From: CABHOJ01 sp965649545
GTDB lineage: Bacteria > Pseudomonadota > Gammaproteobacteria > Burkholderiales > Methylophilaceae
Length of the DNA stretch: 9,249 nt
Reading direction: 5' to 3'
NCBI GenBank assembly: GCA_965649545.1
Contig: CBFGLF010000073.1
Coordinates: 1-9,249, forward strand
Below the pieces are notes generated by a model that was not told the origin of the DNA, did not search any database, and saw only the letters and a program-made list of their open reading frames with translations. Made by a program: the position numbers and the translations under genes. Below, one piece after another: positions 1-6,040 of the stretch. How positions within the stretch are numbered: position 1 is the first letter of the stretch; each line of letters begins with the position of its first letter.

Positions 1-128
1 TGCTGAAGGCACCTAACCTGGGCCGTAAGTCTCTGAACGAGATCAAGGATGTGTTGGCTTCCAAGGGCCTGACTCTGGGCATGAAACTGGAAAACTGGCC
101 GCCAGCTGGTCTGGAAAAAGTAAATTAA
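1..128 (+). CDS. rpoA: RNA polymerase alpha subunit, C-terminal end (partial)
   Basis: This is the last 41 codons of the alpha subunit of DNA-directed RNA polymerase, cut by the window edge; the reading frame starts at base 3 and stops with TAA at 126-128. The residues include LLKAPNLGRKSLNEIKDVL followed by GLTLGMKLENWPP, the end of the alpha C-terminal domain that contacts UP elements and activators (family knowledge). It lies 33 bases before rplQ on the same strand, the standard end of the alpha operon in gammaproteobacteria. The N-terminal assembly domain is outside the window. Confidence 0.97.
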   Translation, partial: LKAPNLGRKSLNEIKDVLASKGLTLGMKLENWPPAGLEKVN

Positions 129-161
129 TAAGTATTCCTGCAAAGGTGTGAGGGTATCACT

Positions 162-554
162 ATGCGTCATCGCAATAGCAATCGTAAATTAAACCGTACC
201 AGCAGCCATCGCCAAGCGATGTTGCGCAATATGGCAACTTCTCTGCTGCGTCACGAGATCATCAAGACCACCCTGCCTAAGGCAAAGGAACTGCGTCGTG
301 TGGCTGAACCCTTGATCACCTTGGGCAAGAACGCAACGCTGGCGAATCGCCGCCTCGCATTCAGCCGTCTGCGTGACCGTGACATCGTCGGCAAGCTGTT
401 CAACGAACTGGGCCCACGCTATCAGGCACGTAATGGCGGTTACTTGCGTATCCTGAAATGTGGTTTCCGCGTTGGTGACAATGCACCGATGGCCCTGGTT
501 GAATTGGTGGATCGTCCAGACCTGGCTACCGAAGCTGAAGTGGTCGCCGAGTAA
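162..554 (+). CDS. rplQ: 50S ribosomal protein L17
   Basis: Encodes a 130-residue L17, close to the 127 residues of the E. coli protein. It is a large-subunit protein lying near the exit side of the peptide tunnel. The N-terminus MRHRNSNRKLNRTSSHRQAM and the LLRHEIIKTTLPKAKELR segment are family signatures, and the protein ends in a short acidic tail (TEAEVVAE). A purine-rich stretch (AAAGGTGTGAGGG) just upstream supplies ribosome binding for the ATG at 162. It follows rpoA by 33 bases, so the two are co-transcribed as the last genes of the alpha operon. The terminator starting at 571 closes the unit. Confidence 0.98.
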   Translation: MRHRNSNRKLNRTSSHRQAMLRNMATSLLRHEIIKTTLPKAKELRRVAEPLITLGKNATLANRRLAFSRLRDRDIVGKLFNELGPRYQARNGGYLRILKCGFRVGDNAPMALVELVDRPDLATEAEVVAE

Positions 555-570
555 TCAGCGGGTCGCATCG

Positions 571-599
571 AAAAAGCCGGTCAATGACCGGCTTTTTTA
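571..599. terminator. Bidirectional rho-independent terminator between rplQ and the glutaredoxin-like gene
   Basis: Arms at 571-583 and 585-597 are perfectly complementary (13 bp around one central A). A G+C core (GCCGGT/ACCGGC) is flanked by five A on the left and six T on the right. A run of U therefore follows the hairpin on either strand, so it can end rplQ transcription rightward and the minus-strand gene at 630-866 leftward. It lies 16 bases after the rplQ stop and about 30 bases beyond the minus-strand stop. Confidence 0.92.
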
Positions 600-629
600 T
601 TGTCTGGATACTAGGTGATATATGCAGCG

Positions 630-866
630 TTAGCGCAGGAATTGCAGCAACTGTACTTCATCGAACGGCCAGGGAAGTTCACTGCCGGTATCTTCGCGTT
701 TCACGACGGGGATAGTCAGGCCGTATCGCTCAAGCAGGGTATCGTCATCGCTGATCTCGAATTCCCGGTAACTGGCGATTCCCTGCGGCAGGGTGTCGAG
801 CATGCTCGCGGCATGTTCACAGAGGTGGCAGGCCGATGTGCTGTAAAGTGTCAGTGGAATGGCCAA
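630..866 (-). CDS. Glutaredoxin-like family protein (DUF836 type)
   Basis: Encodes a 78-residue thioredoxin-fold protein. It opens with a beta-strand (LTLYSTSACHLCEHA) carrying a CxxC pair, C13-H-L-C16. Thr-Ile-Pro at about 51-53 supplies the cis-proline typical of the fold, followed by a VVKRED strand and a C-terminal helix (FDEVQLLQFLR). This matches the small glutaredoxin-like DUF836 family of proteobacteria; the partner is unknown and a thiol redox role is inferred. The start is a TTG at 866, supported by AAAGGA 9 bases upstream; no ATG begins a full-length form. It stands alone on the minus strand and converges on rplQ. The overlapping plus-strand frame at 615-890 lacks family features. 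Confidence 0.86.
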   Translation of the reverse strand: MAIPLTLYSTSACHLCEHAASMLDTLPQGIASYREFEISDDDTLLERYGLTIPVVKREDTGSELPWPFDEVQLLQFLR

Positions 867-935
867 TCTAACAGGTCCTTTGATACGTAGGTCGACTTAA
901 CTAAATTGGTCGTTGACGTTTTCGTCCAGCCTAAA

Positions 936-945
936 AACCACCATA
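936..945 (+). promoter_or_regulatory. Weak candidate -10 region for the mgtE operon
   Basis: In the 141-base gap between the divergently read glutaredoxin-like gene and mgtE there is an A/T-rich CATAATAA element about 60 bases before the mgtE start. A TTTTCG lies 17 bases upstream of it, but matches the -35 consensus poorly, and a better TTGACG lies too far away (23 bases). The exact coordinates are approximate. I see no long leader or Mg2+-sensing riboswitch structure here. Confidence 0.25.
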
Positions 946-1007
946 ATAACGGTTGTTGCAAACGCTGAATCCAGAACAAGTTTACTCAATTCTCTGTGGG
1001 CTGACGA

Positions 1008-2444
1008 ATGGCTGAAATTCAAGAATCAAAAGAAAGCTTACAAGAGAGCCTGCAACAGGTCATCACCCTGCTGAACAAGCACCGGCTGGTGGAGGGGCTT
1101 GTGCACAAGCAGGATATGCCGAAGCACGAACTCGTCGAATCCCTCGTCCATAAGCAGAATCTGGCCGAGCTGCACAAAAAGCTCGATGCGCTGCACCCCG
1201 CGGACGTCGCCTATATCCTCGAGGCATTACCACTCGAGCAACGTCTCGACGTGTGGGACATGGTCAAGGCCGAACGCGACGGCGAGATCCTGCTGGAGGT
1301 GTCGGATGCCGTCCGCCAGACCCTGATCGCCGACATGGATTCGGACGAATTGCTGGCCGCGGCCGAGCAACTCGATACCGACGAACTGGCTGACCTCGCG
1401 CCAGACTTGCCGAAAGACGTGTTGCAGGACCTGCTGGACAGCCTGGATATCCAGAACCGCGAACGTCTGCAATCGGCTCTGGCCTACCCTGAGGATGCCG
1501 TCGGGGCCCTCATGGACTTCGATATCGTCACCATCCGCGAAGACATCACGCTGGAAGTCGCATTACGTTATCTGCGCCGTATCGGCAGCTTGCCAGATCA
1601 CACCGATAAACTCTTCGTGGTCGATCGACATGACATCCTGCGCGGCGTACTGCCTTTGAAGCGCCTGGTCGTCAGCGATCTCGACCTTGGGGTTGCCGAG
1701 ATCATGGCGGCCGATGCCGTGGTCTTCCATCCGGAGGACAAGGCAGACGAGGCCGCCAAGGCCTTTGAGCGTTATGACCTGGTGACTGCTCCCGTGGTCG
1801 ACGAGAACAACAAGCTGGTCGGCCGTATCACCGTGGATGCGGTCATGGACTTCATCCGGGACGAGGCCGAGAGCGATATGCTGTCGATGGCTGGTCTGCG
1901 TGAGGAGGAGGATCTGTTCTCCTCCGTCTGGAAGTCGGTGCAGAACCGTTGGTCCTGGCTAGCCATCAACCTGATCACGGCACTGGTGGCATCCCGCGTG
2001 ATTGGTTTGTTCGAGGGCTCGATCGAGAAGATCGTGGCATTGGCCGCATTGATGCCCATCGTCGCCGGTATCGGCGGCAACTCTGGTAACCAGACCATCA
2101 CCATGATCGTGCGGGGCCTTGCCTTAGGCCAGATATCCACCCACAACATGAAATCCCTGCTGATGAAAGAACTGGGCGTGAGTCTGATGAACGGCCTGAT
2201 CTGGGGGAGTGTCCTCGGGCTGATCGCTTACTGGCTCTACGATAATTTTGCCCTCGGTGTCGTAATGATGAGTGCCATGACCTTGAATCTCTTGCTATCC
2301 GCGGTGATGGGTGTGCTCATCCCCTTGTTGATGAATCGCTCGGGCCGTGACCCTGCCGTCGGTTCCAGTGTGCTCATCACGGCCATGACGGACAGTGGCG
2401 GTTTCTTTATCTTCCTTGGTTTAGCGACGATCTTCCTGTTATGA
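1008..2444 (+). CDS. mgtE: MgtE-type magnesium transporter
   Basis: Encodes a 478-residue inner-membrane Mg2+ transporter or channel, gated by cytoplasmic Mg2+ in characterised relatives. In order: a short N-terminal segment with a 15-residue repeat (27-36 and 42-51); a helical MgtE N domain (about 52-160, with DELADLAPDLPKDVLQDLL); a CBS pair (about 165-295); a long connecting helix; then about five membrane helices (about 315-478). Conserved pore residues are visible: GGNSGNQT at 356-363 and the TDSGGF motif with D462, equivalent to the Mg2+-site aspartate of the Thermus protein. The ATG at 1008 is directly preceded by an in-frame TGA, so no longer form exists, although its Shine-Dalgarno is weak. 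The stop overlaps the next start (ATGA), indicating translational coupling with the MscS-family gene. Confidence 0.96.
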   Translation: MAEIQESKESLQESLQQVITLLNKHRLVEGLVHKQDMPKHELVESLVHKQNLAELHKKLDALHPADVAYILEALPLEQRLDVWDMVKAERDGEILLEVSDAVRQTLIADMDSDELLAAAEQLDTDELADLAPDLPKDVLQDLLDSLDIQNRERLQSALAYPEDAVGALMDFDIVTIREDITLEVALRYLRRIGSLPDHTDKLFVVDRHDILRGVLPLKRLVVSDLDLGVAEIMAADAVVFHPEDKADEAAKAFERYDLVTAPVVDENNKLVGRITVDAVMDFIRDEAESDMLSMAGLREEEDLFSSVWKSVQNRWSWLAINLITALVASRVIGLFEGSIEKIVALAALMPIVAGIGGNSGNQTITMIVRGLALGQISTHNMKSLLMKELGVSLMNGLIWGSVLGLIAYWLYDNFALGVVMMSAMTLNLLLSAVMGVLIPLLMNRSGRDPAVGSSVLITAMTDSGGFFIFLGLATIFLL

Positions 2445-3745
2445 ACTCTGAAATGCAACTGATCTGGCAAGAATTCATGGCCGATCTGGCTACCCCGGCA
2501 TTCGCCTGGCAACTGGGCATCATCATCGCCAGCCTGTTACTGGCCTGGTCCGTTAACGGCCTCTTACGGGCCTATGTCATGCGTCGTGCGCCGGAGACCT
2601 GGAAAGTCGCCATCGGCGGCATCAACCGGGTCCTGTTCCCACTCTCGTCGCTGCTATTCGTCTACATCGGCAAGCTGGTCCTTTCGTATTGGCACCACAC
2701 GAGTATGCTCAAGCTCGCGGTGATCCTGCTGGCTGCCATGGCGGTGATCCGGTTGGCGGTCTACGGCGTGCGCTTCATCTTCGCGCCCGGCGGCTGGCTC
2801 AAGACCATGGAAAGTGCGATCTCCACCACTGTCTGGCTGATGCTGGCCTTGCATCTGAGCGGATTGTTGCCGCAGCTCGTGTTGGTGCTGGAGGACGTCA
2901 GCTTCAAGATCGGCAAGAGCCCCGTCAATCTGTTGCAGATATTCCAGGCGCTGTTGACCATCCTCGTGACCCTGTTCGTCGCCCTGTGGTTCAGCCGCAT
3001 CCTCGAGAACAAGTTGATGCGATCGGAGCAGCTGGGTATCAACATGCGTGTGGTACTGAGCAAGCTGGTACGCATCGCGCTGTCTTTTATCGCGATCTTG
3101 ATGGCCCTCTCGGCAGTCGGCCTGGATATCACCTTGTTATCGGTGTTCGGTGGTGCGCTGGGTGTGGGTCTTGGCTTCGGCTTGCAGAAGATCGCCAGCA
3201 ACTATGTCAGCGGTTTCATCATCCTCACCGACAAGTCGATGCAGATCGGGGATGTGATCACCATCGACAATCATTACGGCGTCATCGACGATCTGCGCTC
3301 ACGTTACATGGTGTTGCGTAAGCTCGATGGCACGCAAGTGATCATCCCCAACGAAAACCTCATCACCAACCCGGTCATCAACCATTCCCTGGCGGAGCAC
3401 AAGGCCCGCGTGCAGCTATTCGTCCAGGTCAGTTACGAGAGTCCGCTGAAGCTGGCGATGCAGCTCATGTGCGAAGCGGCGGACAGGCAGCCCCGGGTGC
3501 TGGTCGAACCCAAGCCAGAGCCACGTATCGAAGCGTTTGGCGAGAGCGGCATCGACCTCAGCCTGAATATCTGGATCCCAGATCCGGAAGAAGGCTCCGC
3601 GACCCTAAGATCGGCGATCTACCTCGATATCTGGGAAGCCTTCCAGGCCAACGGCATATCCATCCCCTACCCACAGCGCGAGATCCGGATATTGGGAACC
3701 GTACATACCAAGACTAGCGACGAGCCGGTAAAAGGTATAGATTGA
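2441..3745 (+). CDS. MscS-family mechanosensitive ion channel
   Basis: Encodes a 434-residue inner-membrane protein with about seven predicted hydrophobic segments (near 23-43, 63-83, 90-112, 126-150, 162-186, 205-226 and 230-262). The last is the glycine/alanine-rich MscS pore helix (FGGALGVGLGFGLQKIASNY). The beta domain follows, with GDVITI, DGTQVIIPNENL and NPVINHS at about 270-330, then the alpha/beta vestibule domain to the end. This is a longer architecture than E. coli MscS (286 residues, three TM helices) and resembles YbdG/YnaI-like multi-helix members; no specific orthologue is claimed. Members release solutes when membrane tension rises. There is no Shine-Dalgarno: the start overlaps the mgtE stop by four bases, so translation is probably coupled. 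The desaturase gene starts 25 bases later. Confidence 0.94.
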   Translation: MNSEMQLIWQEFMADLATPAFAWQLGIIIASLLLAWSVNGLLRAYVMRRAPETWKVAIGGINRVLFPLSSLLFVYIGKLVLSYWHHTSMLKLAVILLAAMAVIRLAVYGVRFIFAPGGWLKTMESAISTTVWLMLALHLSGLLPQLVLVLEDVSFKIGKSPVNLLQIFQALLTILVTLFVALWFSRILENKLMRSEQLGINMRVVLSKLVRIALSFIAILMALSAVGLDITLLSVFGGALGVGLGFGLQKIASNYVSGFIILTDKSMQIGDVITIDNHYGVIDDLRSRYMVLRKLDGTQVIIPNENLITNPVINHSLAEHKARVQLFVQVSYESPLKLAMQLMCEAADRQPRVLVEPKPEPRIEAFGESGIDLSLNIWIPDPEEGSATLRSAIYLDIWEAFQANGISIPYPQREIRILGTVHTKTSDEPVKGID

Positions 3746-3770
3746 ATCAAACGGACAAGATGGAGTAGTG

Positions 3771-4955
3771 ATGGAATTGTGGTGGATAGAATTGCCTTGG
3801 TGGGGCTATGTGCTGGTGGCGTTAGGACTGACCCACATCACGATCGCAGCGGTGACGATCTATCTGCATCGTTGCCAGGCGCATCGCGCGCTGGATCTAC
3901 ACCCGCTGGTGAGTCATTTCTTCCGGTTCTGGCTTTGGATGACGACCGGCATGGTCACCAAGGAATGGGCGGCCATCCATCGCAAACATCACGCGCGCTG
4001 TGAGACGGTATACGACCCGCATAGCCCGCAAGTACTGGGGATCACCAAGGTCTTGCGCGAGGGTAGCGAGTTATATCGCGCCGAAGCCAAGAACCAGGAG
4101 ACCCTGGATAAATTTGGCAGTGGTACGCCGGACGACTGGCTGGAGCGCCACGTCTATACCAAGCACAGCGCCGCGGGGATCTACCTCATGATGGCGATCG
4201 ACGTCGGTTTGTTCGGGCCCCTTGGCTTGACGATCTGGGCGGTGCAGATGGCCTGGATCCCGATCACGGCCGCCGGCATCATCAACGGCATCGGCCACTA
4301 CTGGGGATATCGCAATTATGCTGCGGATGACGCGAGCACCAATATTCTGCCGTGGGGCATTCTCATCGGTGGTGAGGAGTTGCACAACAACCACCATTCC
4401 TATGCCAGTTCCGCAAGGCTTTCCAGCAAGTGGTATGAGTTCGATATCGGTTGGCTCTACATCCGTTCCATGCAAGCGGTGGGCTTGGCCAAGGTCAAGA
4501 AGGTCGCCCCCCGGATCCGCTTCGACTGGGCCAAGACAAGATGCGACCTGGATACCCTGCAGGCAGTCATCACCCATCGTTTCGATGTCATGGGTAAATA
4601 CGGTGCGATGCTGAAAAGGACCTACAAGGAAGAGATCGACAAGATCCGTTTGGCTTACCAGCAACACGGCCATGAATCGGCCACCCTCGATCGTATCCGT
4701 CACTGGTTGCATCTGGATGCGGCCCACCTGCACGACCAGGAGAAACAGGCCTTGCACCTCGCCTTGCAACACAGTACAAGATTGCAAACCCTATACCAGT
4801 TGAAGCAGGAACTGAGTGCGATCTGGGCGCGTTCGGCAGAAACGCAGGAGCAGCTACTCAAAAGTCTGGAAGATTGGTGTCACCGCGCCGAAACGAGTGG
4901 CATCCAGGCGTTGCAAGAGTTTTCGTACCGGCTTAGATGCTACCGCATGGCATAG
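3771..4955 (+). CDS. desA: DesA-type acyl desaturase (fatty acid delta-9 desaturase family)
   Basis: Encodes a 394-residue integral-membrane di-iron desaturase that uses O2 to put a double bond into acyl chains. All three histidine boxes are intact: HRCQAH (H33, H38), HRKHH (H70, H73, H74) and HNNHH (H205, H208, H209). Hydrophobic helices lie at about 12-32, 45-63 and 135-185. Sequence and length fit the Pseudomonas aeruginosa DesA (PA0286) type as I remember it. The last 130 or so residues (about 265-394) are a charged helical tail unlike the classical catalytic domain; see findings. The ATG at 3771 is chosen over the GTG at 3768 because GGAG at 3762-3765 sits 5 bases from it. It is third in the mgtE-mscS cluster and is followed by the terminator at 5051. 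The exact substrate (phospholipid or acyl-CoA) is not readable. Confidence 0.9.
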   Translation: MELWWIELPWWGYVLVALGLTHITIAAVTIYLHRCQAHRALDLHPLVSHFFRFWLWMTTGMVTKEWAAIHRKHHARCETVYDPHSPQVLGITKVLREGSELYRAEAKNQETLDKFGSGTPDDWLERHVYTKHSAAGIYLMMAIDVGLFGPLGLTIWAVQMAWIPITAAGIINGIGHYWGYRNYAADDASTNILPWGILIGGEELHNNHHSYASSARLSSKWYEFDIGWLYIRSMQAVGLAKVKKVAPRIRFDWAKTRCDLDTLQAVITHRFDVMGKYGAMLKRTYKEEIDKIRLAYQQHGHESATLDRIRHWLHLDAAHLHDQEKQALHLALQHSTRLQTLYQLKQELSAIWARSAETQEQLLKSLEDWCHRAETSGIQALQEFSYRLRCYRMA

Positions 4956-5050
4956 GTCATCGCAGGTGCGGGCGATGGCTGCGTTGGGGGTACTCAGCTC
5001 ACCATGCACTTCATCCCATCAGATCGGTGGATCTAGCCCAGTGACTGAAA

Positions 5051-5080
5051 TAAAAAAGCCCGCATATGCGGGCTTTTTTA
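5051..5080. terminator. Perfectly palindromic bidirectional terminator between desA and rpmG
   Basis: The 30 bases are a perfect palindrome: TAAAAAA, then GCCCGCAT joined to its complement, then TTTTTTA. The hairpin has a GCCCGC/GCGGGC core and is followed by six U on each strand, so it can end both the rightward mgtE-mscS-desA transcript and the leftward rpmB-rpmG transcript. It lies 95 bases past the desaturase stop and 17 bases past the rpmG stop. I see no gene in the 95 bases between. Confidence 0.93.
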
Positions 5081-5097
5081 CGAATACCTAGCTCGAA

Positions 5098-5253
5098 TTA
5101 TTTGAGCTTGGTTTCCTTGTACATCACATGCTTACGAGCGACTGGATCGAACTTCTTGATCTCCATCTTCTCAGGCATGGTGCGCTTGTTCTTGGTCGTG
5201 GTGTAGAAGTGACCGGTACCGGCGCTGGACTCGAGTTTGATTTTTTCACGCAT
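5098..5253 (-). CDS. rpmG: 50S ribosomal protein L33
   Basis: Encodes a 51-residue L33 that reads MREKIKLESSAGTGHFYTTT, continues with KNKRT, and ends in VMYKETKLK. It contains no cysteine, so it is the zinc-free (C-minus) form; E. coli L33 is also of this form but has four more N-terminal residues. The protein sits near the E site of the large subunit. AAGGAA at 5262-5267 lies 8 bases before the ATG and overlaps the rpmB stop codon, consistent with coupled translation. It follows rpmB by 12 bases and ends at the shared terminator at 5051-5080. Confidence 0.97.
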   Translation of the reverse strand: MREKIKLESSAGTGHFYTTTKNKRTMPEKMEIKKFDPVARKHVMYKETKLK

Positions 5254-5265
5254 GATCGTTATTCC

Positions 5266-5502
5266 TTAGATCTTCTCGCCAGCGGCACGCAAGTCAGCCA
5301 GAACGGCATCGATGCCATTCTTGTCGATCGTGCGCAGTGCGGCGTTAGTGATACGCAAGCTGACCCAGCGGTTCTCGCTCTCTACCCAGAATTTGCGATT
5401 CTGCAAATTGGGCAGGAAACGACGCTTGGTCTTGTTATTAGCGTGGGATACGTTATTCCCAACCATCGGCTTTTTGCCGGTTACCTGACATACGCGTGCC
5501 AT
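5266..5502 (-). CDS. rpmB: 50S ribosomal protein L28
   Basis: Encodes a 78-residue L28, the same length as the E. coli protein. Family signatures are MARVCQVTGKKP at the start, VSHANNKTKRRFLPNLQ in the middle and GIDAVLADLRAAGEK at the end. The frame is open ten codons further upstream to an ATG at 5532, but that ATG overlaps the promoter -10. The start at 5502 has GGAG at 5509-5512 with 6-base spacing and matches the family N-terminus, so it is chosen. It is the first gene of rpmB-rpmG, transcribed leftward from the promoter at 5532-5561, and lies downstream of dut on the same strand. Confidence 0.98.
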   Translation of the reverse strand: MARVCQVTGKKPMVGNNVSHANNKTKRRFLPNLQNRKFWVESENRWVSLRITNAALRTIDKNGIDAVLADLRAAGEKI

Positions 5503-5531
5503 GGCGGACTCCGAAATTCGAAAAGACCGCA

Positions 5532-5561
5532 TTTATACCATGAAAATGCGAGCCTTTTCAA
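5532..5561 (-). promoter_or_regulatory. Sigma70-type promoter of rpmB-rpmG, extended -10
   Basis: On the minus strand, TTGAAA (5556-5561) and TATAAA (5532-5537) are separated by 18 bases, and TG sits one base upstream of the -10 (extended -10). Transcription would start near 5525, giving a leader of about 22 bases with the rpmB Shine-Dalgarno. Two inverted repeats surround it: CGCATTT/AAATGCG (5528-5534 and 5544-5550), which spans the -10, and a 14-bp palindrome at 5564-5577, immediately upstream of the -35. Confidence 0.7.
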
Positions 5562-5563
5562 GT

Positions 5564-5577
5564 CAAATCATGATTTG
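5564..5577. repeat. 14-bp perfect palindrome between dut and rpmB
   Basis: CAAATCATGATTTG is a perfect inverted repeat with no spacer. It begins one base after the dut stop codon (read leftward) and ends two bases before the rpmB -35 hexamer. It lacks a U run, so it is not a standard terminator. It could be an operator or a weak 3'-end hairpin for the coaBC-dut mRNA, or chance in an A/T-rich gap. Confidence 0.5.
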
Positions 5578-5578
5578 T

Positions 5579-6031
5579 TTAATGTTTCCCCGTGCTGCCG
5601 AAGCCGCCTTCACCGCGTTCGCTGGCGGCGAATTCATCCACCACGTTGAAGCTGGCCTGCACGACCGGCACGATCACCAGTTGGGCGATACGCTCCAGCG
5701 GATTGAGGATGAAGGACTCCTTGCCACGGTTCCAGCAGGAGACCAATAGTTGGCCCTGGTAATCGGAGTCGATGAGCCCTACCAGATTGCCGAGCACGAT
5801 GCCGTGCTTGTGACCCAGTCCGGAGCGCGGCAGGATCATGGCGGCATAGCCCGGATCGTTGAGATGGATGGCCATGCCCGTCGGGATCATGGTGGTCTCG
5901 CCCGGGTGCAGCGTCTGGGTATGTTCGATGCAGGCGCGCAGATCCAGCCCGGCGGAACCCGGGGTGGCATAGGCCGGCATCATATTGTGCAAACGTGCGT
6001 CGAGGATCTTCAGGTCAACGTTGAGGCGCAT
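5579..6031 (-). CDS. dut: Deoxyuridine 5'-triphosphate nucleotidohydrolase (dUTPase)
   Basis: Encodes a 150-residue trimeric-type dUTPase, which splits dUTP to dUMP and pyrophosphate, keeping uracil out of DNA and feeding dTMP synthesis. All five motifs are present: PGSAGLDLRA (24-33), LPRSGLGHKHG (67-77), GNLVGLIDSDYQGQ (81-94, catalytic D88), ERIAQLVIVPV, and the C-terminal RGEGGFGSTGKH lid. Length and sequence closely match E. coli Dut (151 to 152 residues). The ATG at 6031 is 9 bases after the coaBC stop, so the two genes form an operon, an arrangement shared with E. coli (dfp-dut). The Shine-Dalgarno is weak (AAAGAA), which suggests coupled translation. Confidence 0.98.
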   Translation of the reverse strand: MRLNVDLKILDARLHNMMPAYATPGSAGLDLRACIEHTQTLHPGETTMIPTGMAIHLNDPGYAAMILPRSGLGHKHGIVLGNLVGLIDSDYQGQLLVSCWNRGKESFILNPLERIAQLVIVPVVQASFNVVDEFAASERGEGGFGSTGKH

Positions 6032-6040
6032 AAGGTTCTT

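Noticed and set aside
615..890. 91-codon plus-strand frame after rplQ
   Set aside because: It is antisense to the glutaredoxin-like gene, whose CxxC and cis-Pro make the minus strand the coding one.
867..1007. Possible Mg2+-sensing leader or riboswitch before mgtE
   Set aside because: The gap is only 141 bases, the likely leader about 50 bases, and only a 4-bp hairpin (GACG-TTTT-CGTC) is visible; no M-box or mgtA-like architecture.
2689..3321. 210-codon plus-strand frame inside the MscS-family gene
   Set aside because: His/Arg/Gly-rich out-of-frame translation without any domain; the MscS frame carries the conserved pore and beta domains.
4071..4787. 238-codon open frame on the minus strand opposite the desaturase
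   Set aside because: It lies wholly inside desA, which has intact histidine boxes; the antisense translation shows no family features and is a codon-bias shadow.
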